Made by a program: the position numbers and the translations under genes
Part shown: piece by piece, positions 55,892 through 64,000 of the stretch
How positions within the stretch are numbered: the first letter of the stretch is position 1
Layout of the letters: the number at the start of each line of letters is the position of its first letter
The notes under the pieces: generated by a model
Seen by the model: only the letters and a program-made list of their open reading frames with translations
Told to the model about the DNA's origin: nothing
The model's database searches: none
Source of the DNA: Acheta domesticus
Taxonomy: Eukaryota; Arthropoda; Insecta; Orthoptera; Gryllidae
DNA: 64,000 bases
Reading direction: 5' to 3'
Assembly: GCA_031308135.1 (NCBI GenBank)
Contig: JAHLJT010000631.1
Location: forward strand, 2,519,371 to 2,583,370

Positions 55892-56035
55892 TACTGCGAT
55901 TTTCTTACCTTTGCCCCTGACAGGAATCAGCTGTTTCGCTGCCATCCAATCACTATGGTGACGTTTAAGCTCCTGATTGGATGAAAGCGTTAACAGCTGA
56001 TTCCTATCCGGGGCAAAGTTAAGAAAATCGCAGTG
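55892..56035. mobile_element. Palindromic MITE with TACTGCGATTTT ends, second family
   Basis: Begins TACTGCGATTTTCTTACCTT and ends AAGTTAAGAAAATCGCAGTG, with TA outside each end. Inner arms TGCCCCTGACAGGAATCAGC and its inverse GCTGATTCCTATCCGGGGCA continue the palindrome. It shares only its terminal dozen bases with the MITE at 52043-52260. Confidence 0.85.
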
Positions 56036-56289
56036 TAGCGTTAGTAGCGCTCAAGGGGCCCGGCCTGCATGGGCCCCAAAGCGGTAACTCCACGTCGTTT
56101 AGGTCAGTGCCCTTTCGCACTGGGCACGACCACTGCTTGCCAATTTCAGCACCAGCGGGCCCTTCGCAGAGAAACGGCAGTCTGAGCGCGCCGTTTTCAA
56201 AGTGCACGCGAAGTTCAGCGCGCTGTAAGATGAACACAGTGGATTCACTGTTTTCCGTTTTCTTCACTGGGACTTGAAGGAAAAAATGA

Positions 56290-57000
56290 TATTAAACGGT
56301 TAGGAGCACATCAATCGTGTGACTTATCATTTACACAAGTTGATGGAAAGAGGAAACGAACATTCTGTAATTCGACGTTTCAAAAATTATGGTTGACTGT
56401 AAGGAAAAACAATGCTAATTTTGCTTTTATTGTTTATTATTTGGTGAGGGATTGTGGACGACAGTAGGCTGTAAGGATCTGAAACATTTGAGCGAAAGGA
56501 CAAAGTAACACGAAGAAAGGGCATTGCATTTAGAAAATGCTTAGAAAGTGCATTGCATTTAGAAAATTAAAACTTTTGGAACTGTGAATATTGTTGTACA
56601 GATTGATTCGGCGATCAAATCGGCGATCAAATTCAATATAGAAACATATGAACAAGTCACAAAGAATAGACATATTTTAGGTAGAATGATTGAGTGTTTA
56701 GTAAAATGTATCATGTACTAGCAATGAGAGGGCTTGATGAATCTGAAGATTCAAAAGACCGTGGCAATTCTGTAGACTTACCGTTACTCGACAATCTAGA
56801 TAGTGTGTTAGATGATCATTTAAACAATCTTCTATTTATAAATATATCTCAAACATGACAAAGAACAAGCTGCTAGATTGTATGTATGAAGTGTATTTGG
56901 AGGAAGTGAAGAAAGACGTAGATGTAGCTGATTTTATTTCTCTGCAAACCGATTAAACAACTGCCATAACAAGTCGGTCTTGTCTTAATTTTACAATATT
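56290..57000 (+). pseudogene. hAT transposase remnant (DUF4371 / ZMYM-like)
   Basis: Read with frame changes: LGAHQSCDLSFTQVDGKRKR, CNSTFQKLW, FAFIVYYLV (zinc-finger-like region), then IKFNIETYEQVTKNRHILGR, GLDESEDSKDRGNSVDLPLL, NKLLDCMYEVYLEEVKK and ADFISLQTD. These correspond to the VxxNRxxLxRIIDC, GHDESxxSxNRGNFLEL, SKxIQNELLDCxxxxxxxEI and AxFxxIxxDETTD blocks of hAT-related proteins of the ZMYM/DUF4371 group, where the last Asp belongs to the catalytic region. The match stops right after that box. Many stops and frameshifts are present. It lies inside the TSD-flanked hAT element, so it is probably that element's own gene. Confidence 0.75.
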
Positions 57001-57004
57001 GTAA

Positions 57005-57110
57005 CCGGTAATATTTATATCATCATCTAGCCCCACATTATAGGCGCCACTGTAACCGATAATTCATTCGATCTGGCCCTACGTTATGGTGCCACTGAAA
57101 CGGTTATATC
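57005..57110 (-). repeat. Two-unit repeat resembling PBS sequence
   Basis: Two units of about 60 bp carry, on the minus strand, AGTGGCGCCTATAATGTGGG and AGTGGCACCATAACGTAGGG, each next to a CGGTTA/TAACCG word. They resemble LTR-retrotransposon primer-binding sites (TGGCGCCCAACGTGGGG), but no LTR or coding region was identified. Confidence 0.3.
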
Positions 57111-58304
57111 ATTTAATCTTTCATTACCCTCTCGCCAAAATTACTACAATTTATTTATCACGTGGTTACAGAAAATTTCGTTGGTCGCAGGTCGTGGCTG
57201 GCCCCTACGGGAATTACCTGTAAACTAACGTTCAATACTGCAGCACACCCAGGCTTCTATTTAATTCAAAATAATAACACATCTTTTTGTGAGAAAAAGG
57301 AGAACTTCGGAAATTCCGTTCTCATTAATTTATTTCTTTTCAAAATTAAGTGTTAATATGGAATTCTCTTCGCCTTCGTAAAGCCCTTACCCAATAACTA
57401 GACAACATGTAAATACAACAATACAAAGACTCACACATACACACTCGCTTTGCAACGTCAACAATACAATATGCTACAATAACACTTAAAATCCAAATAA
57501 AACCAACTGACTTCTATTTAATTTATGTAGGAATTCCTTTTCTTTTGTAAAATATTTATCTGATTTTCTTTTTTGTACGTACATTGACCATTTGTTAATA
57601 AGAAAACATTTTTTTATAACTTTGCTCAGCGACGACTCGCATGCATTACGCTTTATAAAATACTTCTCAGCATCTCTCTCAACTAATTTGCAAAGAGTTT
57701 ACATTAATTCGTCTTAAACATTCTTGGTCTTGTACAGATTTAACTTGGAATACTACACAAAAAATGCGGACACTTCCCTTTGTCGAGATGCAGCCGGTAT
57801 GGCGTCGTTGCCCCAAATACGGTCACCAGTTTTGCGTGCCCAATTGCACGCGCCGACAGATCAGCTTACAACAGAACTGCTTCCACCAACTTCCACAAGA
57901 AAACCATAGCCTCCAAGAGTTTTTTTAATTACTCGCAACTGCGTTTTCTCGAAGCACATACAAAATAAACTTCGTCTTTTTTTTAAGTATTTGCCGCGTA
58001 AGTATCTAATTCTTGCGATAAAATTCTATGTCCATTAGCAATGCACTGTTCGATAAAATATTCTAAGTTCGGTTTGCATAAAAATCTTAAAACAGTCTAA
58101 CATGAATTCGGTGTCTTGCCTTCACGAGCTCTGACTCAAAAGTGACACGAAATCAGCGGTGATTCACCATGTAAGTTCGTGTTGTCTACTGTTTTTTACA
58201 TGCCTGCGAATTCCATTCTTGTATCCTCTATTGTTGTTTCATAAATTTTTTTCTAAAATCTAAAATATTAGTTATTTTGACATGACATTACGTTTCTTTA
58301 TTAC
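57111..58304. other. No gene seen (interior of hAT element)
   Basis: Short open frames only; presumably eroded transposase or insertions within the hAT element. Confidence 0.45.
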
Positions 58305-58702
58305 TAAGGTCCGATTAAATTAAGAAGGTGATTGACAGTTCTGTATGACTTCAGGACGCCTCTCCCGTTTCCATGGCAGCTGCCAACCAGAGAGACAAAA
58401 CGTGACGTGTCAGGTCGCTCAGTTGCCACTGACGAACACAGGGAGCATTTGAGCATCGCACAGCGACTTCCCTGCCGCCGCGCCGCCCGCGTTTCTGCCT
58501 GTGCTGCGCGCGCAATGTGTACTGTGTTGTGATGAGTTGCGTTGAGGTTAGGCTTTTGTCGTATTTTTTACACTTTTACACGTATTTTTTGAAGTGTTTG
58601 TTTTCAAGTCCCGGTAACACGTGCTCAGTGGTTTGCGACCTGGCAACGTTGCTCCCCTCCACTCACAAGTGTCAATCACCTTCTTAATTTAATCGGACCT
58701 TA
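58305..58702 (-). mobile_element. MITE-X, internal-deletion derivative of transposon X
   Basis: Begins TAAGGTCCGATTAAATTAAG then AAGGTGATTGACA and ends with the exact inverse TGTCAATCACC then TTCTTAATTTAATCGGACCT followed by TA. Outside bases fit a TA duplication. The left 200 bp match 18150-18337 inverted, and the right 100 bp match 17413-17460 and 16079-16163 inverted, so it is transposon X minus its transposase region. It is undamaged and shows the empty site for the LTR-like insertion. Confidence 0.9.
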
Positions 58703-58739
58703 CTTGTGCTCAACGTCCGAGTTTTATTGCCAAAACATA

Positions 58740-59250
58740 CGTTTCTAACGATTAATATGCCGAAAATGATGAATTTCTATGTCGAAATTATGCACTGCTT
58801 CGTCAATTGTTTTCGACATTATTAACATACAAGATTTCTTCAAAATAAATAATTCCGACATTCTATAAGTTTTTTAAGCATTCCATAATATCGCTAATTT
58901 TAAATTATGCTCATTTGCACCGCCTTTCGTCGCCCACATCAAGGTTTCTTCATAAAATCTTGACATTTATGTTATTGTATTTGAACGTCTCACGTGAACT
59001 TTTCTCCATTGCTACATATTCAAAATTTAAGTAAACCCGTCGTCCGATCGCATCCAAACAAAGACCAAGATATTTAATTATTCCATCTCTAATTCGCTAT
59101 TTTGTCAGACTTTATTTCTGTACGCGTTTTCAAAATTATCAAATATGATTTTCCGCGGCACGTCATTCTTTTGTCTTGTCACTATCGATTCAAGTACAGG
59201 CCGGCCGCTTCCTGTTATAGTCTATTCAATGTTTACATTTATTTCAAAAC
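58740..59250 (+). repeat. Old dispersed repeat (pair with 42100-42720)
   Basis: Matches described at 42100-42720; diverged but collinear. Confidence 0.5.
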
Positions 59251-59529
59251 TGACTAGTCTTTAATTAAACAAGTTATTGATTCTAAGATGATATTCGTGC
59301 TTTTACACCTGGCCCCTCCAGGACAAATGTCACGAGCCGTCACTGGGTATCACCCACCCTAAATTAAATATAAAAATATCTCTTACAGAATAGTTTATGT
59401 ATTATTTAATAAACATACAAGTATATTTGCACATGACATTTATTAATAATACATTAAAAACTATAATTCAAAATAATTGAAATATATGTTTTAAATATAT
59501 TTCAATATAATTTTAAATATATTTCATTG

Positions 59530-60470
59530 ACAGAAGAATTGCTCTCTGGATTCGAGAATTTCTCAGCTCGCGTACTCAACGGGTGCGAATTGGAACTAAT
59601 TTCTCTTCGAGTGCAGAAGTAACGTCCGGATTGCCATAGGGAAGTGTGCTAGCTCCGTTGTTATTTATAGCGTATATTAATGATATTTGGCAGGGAATTT
59701 AATCAAAAATACGTCTTTTTGAAGATGATTGTATAATTTATCGGGAAATAAAGAACGCAAATGATACGGAAATATTGAAGGCTGATTTAGATAAGCTAGA
59801 ATCATGGGCTACCACAAATGAAATTATATTAAATCCCTGCAAGTCCATGTTTATCAGATTCGCGCGTTCTAGAAAGACAGACGACGTGAAATATAAATTA
59901 GGAAATCAGGATATTCCGAGGACTAAGTCCTGTAAATATTTGGGAATTGTACTAAATGAGGATCTGGGATGGACAGAACACGTAAATTATGTAGTGAAAA
60001 AGGCGTGGAAGGCAATTGCATTTTGTGATTAGAGTACTTAGGAAAGGAAGTGGAAATCAAGGGAATTAGGGAATATGTTGGGACCCCATATCGTTTAGGG
60101 CAAATAAAATCTCTCGAAAAAGTACAAAAATATGCCGCAAAATTTGTTAGGAGAGGACGTTCTAATTCTCAATTTATATCGTGGGAACCCTTGGAAAAAC
60201 GCAGAGAGAAATCGCGTCTTTGCGTTATTCAAAGCAATAAGGGGGTGATCGTCCGTGGGGTGAAGTTCGGGCTAGACTATCAAAACCAACATACGTCGCG
60301 CGGAAAGATCATGGCTTCAAAATGCGGCAAAGAAAGCAGAGAACAGATGTAGGTAAATTATAATTTATTAATAGAACCATACAAAATTGGAACAAATTAC
60401 CTGCAGCAGTGCTGAAGACATTCCCTCAGAATATCAAAAATTTCAAAATTAGATTAAATAAATTGTAATT
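59530..60470 (+). pseudogene. LINE reverse transcriptase with mutated active site
   Basis: In order: WIREFLSSRTQRVRIG, VTSGLP-stop-GSVLAPLLFIAYINDI (normally SGVPQGSVLGPLLFxxYINDL), IRLFEDDCIIYREIKNANDT, where the catalytic FADD box reads FEDD, then LDKLESWATTNEIILNPCKS, CKYLGIVLNEDLGWTEHVNY and, after a deletion with frameshift near 60030-60090, YRLGQIKSLEKVQKYAAKFV and SWEPLEKRREKSRLC. These are the palm and thumb of a Jockey/CR1-like enzyme. The Q of the PQG motif is a stop codon, and the Ala-to-Glu change sits in the catalytic box. The tail PAAVLKTFPQNIKNFK continues after another frameshift near 60350. Confidence 0.85.
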
Positions 60471-60740
60471 TTTTTTAGAATATGTTAACATTAAAATTAA
60501 TTTTTATGTATTAGTCTTGTTATATTATGTTAAGGTTAGCTTTAGCGTAGGGTTAATACATTAAATTTATACAATTGTATTCAGTAATGTTGTTTGATGT
60601 TCATTTTGTGTATTTGTTGTATTTATGTAGTCGTTTGATGTTTGTTTTATGTAGATTAATTGATTAGAAAACGCTACCATCGGAATTATTTCATGTATCC
60701 TAAGTAGCGAAATAAATATTCTATTCTATTCTAAATAAAC
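59530..60740 (+). mobile_element. 5'-truncated LINE with (ATTCT)n tail
   Basis: Starts within reverse transcriptase (HRRIALWIREFLSSRTQRVR), runs through the active site and C-terminus and ends AAGTAGCGAAATAAATATTC then TATTCTATTCTA. A short pentanucleotide tail in place of poly-A is typical for some Jockey/CR1-type LINEs. The protein part is described separately. Confidence 0.85.
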
Positions 60741-60890
60741 AATCTAAAACGAAGAATAACGAATTAACAAAAGAATGTTTTTTTATAAAAACATTTTTCC
60801 AGATTTAAGGGCGCCAAACTTATGCATAATTTCATCAAAATCTATGCTACAATCTGTACAAAATCTATAACGTTTCTACATGGTATCACC
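60741..60890. other. Remainder of outer element
   Basis: AT-rich sequence between the LINE tail and the CACCCGGGGC right end; no gene. Confidence 0.4.
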
Positions 60891-61059
60891 GTTAAAATGG
60901 TGACACCCGGGGCGGACCGCCCCGCCTGCCCCTCCCAAACTACGCCACTGACTACTTCATTAGGCAAACAGGTAAATATTACTTTCTCGTCCAATTATGT
61001 AGGTGCATGGAGTTCTGTTATTTGGAAAATTTGCGACCAAATTATTGTCGTCAGCCTGG

Positions 61060-61350
61060 CGTAGCGTGTCTTTCTTCCCAAGGGAAGCGGTAACACTTGT
61101 TCAGACTGACGGATGGACAGTCAGACGTAATGCCGTCAATCGATTTTTCGGTATTAAGGATCTACAAAACACGGACTCTGGCTACACCACATATTAAAGG
61201 ATTTTTTTCTTGTACATTTAGCAATACACTTTTTCGTTAGCAGGGTCCGGCAATAAGAGATTTTCTGTCGAAAATTCGCCTTTTTTTCCTTCAGCATTAG
61301 ATAACTCTCTCTCTCTACTGCGTAAGTGGTAAGCGAAAGTAATACTGATA
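61060..61350 (+). repeat. Dispersed repeat family R, copy 3
   Basis: Contains CAGACTGACGGATGGACAG, GTCAATCGATTTTTCGGTAT, TAAGGATCTACAAAACACGG and CTGGCTACACCAC, followed by the CTCTCTACTGCG-type tail also seen after copy 2. Confidence 0.75.
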
Positions 61351-62965
61351 AGATTTTCTCAAAAACGGCTCCAAATTTTTTCTTCAAACATTTTGTACGA
61401 ACAATATTAAATATCTTGTAGCATTAATCCCCTTTTTGCTGTATTCGTTTGATTTTTCAAAAATTACTAATTTATTTTTTTAAATGCCTCTCACGCATTA
61501 AAATTTATATTATAGACGTACTTCTTTGTTTGATGCGTTTGTTAACACATTAAGTATCTCTAATGATGGTTTAAATTATAGTTTTTTTGAGAATATGGGA
61601 ACTCAAAACGGCGAATTTTCGGTGTGTTCGAACCACGTTTTCTCAAAAACTATCGAAAATTTCCCCACGAAAATTCTCACAATGGAAAATGAGTTCAGTT
61701 CTCTCCGATATTCCGAAAGCCTGATGGGGACCAAGATATGTTGGTCACGAGAGAAAAAAAAACTTACAAATGTGGGTGTTTTTAATAAGACACAGCATAA
61801 AAAAATCTGTTGAAAAAAATACAATGAAAAGTAAACCATAGCGTTAATTGAAAAGTTCCCTAAATAGTTTGTCTTCTAATATTTTGTTAATTATTTGTAA
61901 ATAATACCGAAAATGGGAAATGTTTGCATTTGTTCGCTTAAGAATGATTGGGGGGATTATGTTGAAATTGGATTCCATGACAATTATGTTGTTATCATGG
62001 TGGAAATAACCACCATTGTTGTTGTTATTAGACAATGACTGTTTTGATAAGGTCGAAAATATGAAGAGGACAACCAAAGAAGATTCCCCAGTGGAATATT
62101 GAAAAAATAATGCAATGGTTTATAGATCATCATGGGGTAATATTTACGCAGTGATTGTATTTCACGTGCATTTATTAGAATCATTTTATTTATGAAATCG
62201 TTCGTTTGGTGTTTCTGGTTGCAAAAGATGCACCCATTATCGCTATGCGTATCATATGTCAACATTTAAAATGCCTAAAGAGCAACCGCTAGAGGGTAAG
62301 TACGACTAAGTGAGAAGAGTTGAGAAATATTCGTAGAGTCGTAGTTGAGAAATATAAGTGAAGTGCCCACAGTAAATGAAGCTTTCATTTGCATTCATCG
62401 TTTTTTAACTGTTTGTAGTTAAAATATCGTGATTAATGAAGGTATTGCTTTCCCTGCAATATCTTCGATAGTATAATGGTCGATACGTGTACTTCATAAA
62501 ATATAACAATTTGTGAATTATGACTATACTGGGTAAACCCGTGCGATTACATCGCACAGAAGAAAAGTTATGTCGCCGTACAAAAATTACAACAGAAAAT
62601 ACTGCATACCCCCATGAATATACATTGTTTCATATTTACTAAGATCTTTTCACATATATTCATGGATATTGTTTCGACCTGAAACAGCAAATCCTGCCAT
62701 CAACCTTACCTTAATGAAAGTAACAAAATGTTTGAAAGACAATTTCCAAATAAATCAGAACTCCCTCACCTATTTGATGTTTCCCGTAGATATTACAAGA
62801 ATGATATATAAGAAAGTACATTCTTATAGTCGATAGTCACAAAGAGATGTTCTCTAAGCAAGACCAATCCTCTTCTATGTCCCGCGAACGTGTCAAGTTG
62901 TTCATAACGACATCTTCCAGTTTCCTTTCTAACCGCACAATTCAAACGTCGCAAATGTCGTAGCT
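61351..62965. other. No gene seen
   Basis: About 1.6 kb with short open frames only; the beginning resembles 45470-45620. Confidence 0.45.
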
Positions 62966-63003
62966 TCTTATTAACAAAAGAAAGCTGTGATCTATTCAAT
63001 ATA
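62966..63003 (+). repeat. Flank shared with 34456-34495
   Basis: CTTATTAACAAAAGAAAGCT then GTGATCTATTCAATATA matches the 40 bp directly before family-C copy 2, although the element that follows here is family B. Confidence 0.8.
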
Positions 63004-64000
63004 CAGGGTGAGTCACGTAACTTTAGCACCTCCTGTAACTTTTGAACGGTTGAAGATATTGCAATGCAGTTTTCACGGAAGTGAATGAGCGAATGGGGCT
63101 AATTGAAATGTGTATTGATTTCTGTTCTATCACTTATATTTTACGAGAAATTTGAGGTAGCTTTGTTTTTCAAATGGGACTATACATATTTTTTCGGTCT
63201 ATCATGACAAGCGTAAAAAGACAAATCCAAAGATATAAATATTATCATATTGTCATATGTTAGATAAGCATTTTTTGAGTAATTTTGATTTTTTGCCACT
63301 AGTGTTTAACGGATATTTTCATTGTAACTGTCAGCCCCATAAGGTCACGCAGCGCTCCCCCAGCAAACGCAGAATTGAGGAAGGAAAGGGATTTTAGTAC
63401 TTGAGGATACGAAACATATTCCAAATATTCCCAACACTGTTGCATATTTTCCTGAACTCTGCTTTCCATCCTGCCCCATTTTCAAATATTTTGTGTTTCC
63501 TAGGAATTGAAAATATGGTTTTGTCATAAATACTGTGTATTGAAACAAGATTGTTTCTATCCCTAAGTTATTATTATATGCTTATTAACATTGAAATTGT
63601 TTGCTCAAAATATGCAATATTTTTGTAGTCTTAATAATTTATTCTCATTGTGCTTTGTTTCAAGATCCCATTAATACGTATCTTATGAAACCCCATTAAA
63701 TGAAGTTGAAGTTATAAACAATTTTATTACAATACATATGTCAAATCCTTATTTTCCATCCTTCAATCAAAGAAAGACAAAAATCTGAAAATGCGGAAGG
63801 ATGGAAAGCACAGTTCAGGAAGACACTGTAATGGTTTTGTGAATATTTGGAATATGTTTCGTATCTTCACATCTCCCTTCCCTTGCCCGGGCGCGCGTTG
63901 CTGGTGGAGCGCTGCGTAACCTTGTGTGGTGGTCTATTCAAAATGTCCGTTAAACCCCACTCGCAAAAATAAAAAATACTAAAAAAAATGCTTATCTAAC
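63004..64000 (+). mobile_element. TIR element family B, copy 3 (runs off the window)
   Basis: Begins CAGGGTGAGTCACGTAACTT then TAGCACCTCCTGTAACTTTT after TA at 63002-63003. The right arm starts at about 63810 and mirrors the left arm (GATACGAAACATATTCCAAA at 63409 vs its inverse near 63850; TTAGATAAGCATTTTTTGAG at 63261 vs its inverse at the window end), so about 260 bp of the right arm lie beyond 64000. It has one arm unit, unlike copy 2. No transposase. Confidence 0.85.

Larger units (their letters stand above)
55672..59345 (+). mobile_element. hAT element with perfect 8-bp TSD and transposase remnant
   Basis: Begins TAATGGCGGCTCATCC and ends CACGAGCCGTCACTG; the right end inverted is CAGTGACGGCTCGTG, so 10 of the first 13 or so bases agree. 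Both sides are flanked by GGTATCAC (55664-55671 and 59346-59353). It contains a hAT-type transposase fossil (56290-57000), a palindromic MITE (55892-56035) and MITE-X (58305-58702). It is itself inserted near the left end of the CAGTGGCGTAG element. Confidence 0.82.
55621..60950. mobile_element. Outer element of a nest: CAGTGGCGTAG ends
   Basis: The left end ATGTGGCGTAGCTTCAG and the right end AAACTACGCCACTG form a short inverted pair, and both carry a CACCCGGGGC word nearby. The 8 bp outside are GCTACTTC (55613-55620) and ACTACTTC (60951-60958), 7 of 8 identical, as in an old hAT-like duplication. Subtracting the hAT element (55672-59345) and the LINE (about 59530-60740) leaves a host element of only a few hundred bp. 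The left terminal bases are mutated, so the pairing is probable, not certain. Confidence 0.5.

Noticed and set aside
1..64000. CRISPR array, operon, rRNA genes or bacterial features
   Set aside because: No regularly spaced short direct repeats, no closely packed genes, and the content is that of an animal repeat-rich genome.

Overview
This window looks like intergenic or intronic DNA from a large, AT-rich arthropod genome, most likely an insect; the order cannot be resolved from the sequence. There is no prokaryotic gene organisation. Apart from one exon, every coding signal I recognise belongs to a mobile element, and nearly all are broken by stops and frameshifts. The exception is a short minus-strand exon of a RhoGAP-domain protein (30796-30970) with a good splice acceptor, probably the last exon of a host gene whose other exons lie outside the window.

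Layout. 0-9 kb: a Helitron helicase fossil, a LINE in which endonuclease and RNase H are joined by an internal deletion, a TIR arm, a small MITE, a LINE RT fragment and two minisatellite-like blocks. 9.8-12.4 kb: a tRNA-derived SINE and a 5'-truncated LINE (here LINE-a) with a readable C-terminus, 3' UTR and poly-A. 13.0-15.2 kb: a hAT-like element with perfect 8-bp target duplications, carrying a second TIR element whose ends are full of GACG/CGTC palindromes. 16.1-18.3 kb: a TIR transposon with a transposase HTH remnant and an LTR-like insertion. 18.3-21.5 kb: further LINE pieces and a microsatellite-containing repeat. 22-25.3 kb: an uncharacterised repeat-borne protein fragment, a second hAT-like element with perfect TSDs, a Helitron Pif1 fragment and a LINE-a copy. 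26.8-28.6 kb: a TIR element (family B) with a triplicated arm, then LINE RT. 30.2-36.2 kb: the RhoGAP exon, then two oppositely oriented copies of a 1.7-kb TIR element (family C), one inserted in a LINE-a copy. 37.6-40.6 kb: a near full-length pseudogene of the uncharacterised family between short inverted repeats, and another LINE-a. 44.4-45.4 kb: a tandem array folded about a dyad. 46.9-47.8 kb: a piggyBac-like element with TTAA on both sides. 52-53.6 kb: MITEs. 55.6-61 kb: a nested tower of at least four elements. 63.0 kb to the end: the start of another family-B element.

The elements explain each other. LINE-a copies at 12.2, 25.1 and 40.4 kb supply the empty site for the family-C insertion at 32.1 kb. 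A 398-bp MITE at 58.3 kb is an internal deletion derivative of the 16.1-18.3 kb transposon and supplies the empty site for the LTR-like insertion. Two different TIR families (at 34.5 and 63.0 kb) sit beside the same 40-bp flank. I found no CRISPR array, rRNA, canonical tRNA gene or operon. I found no convincing new biological system; the most novel-looking items are the uncharacterised protein family with ACAGGGCTGCGA ends, the GACG-palindrome TIR element and the dyad array at 44.4-45.4 kb.
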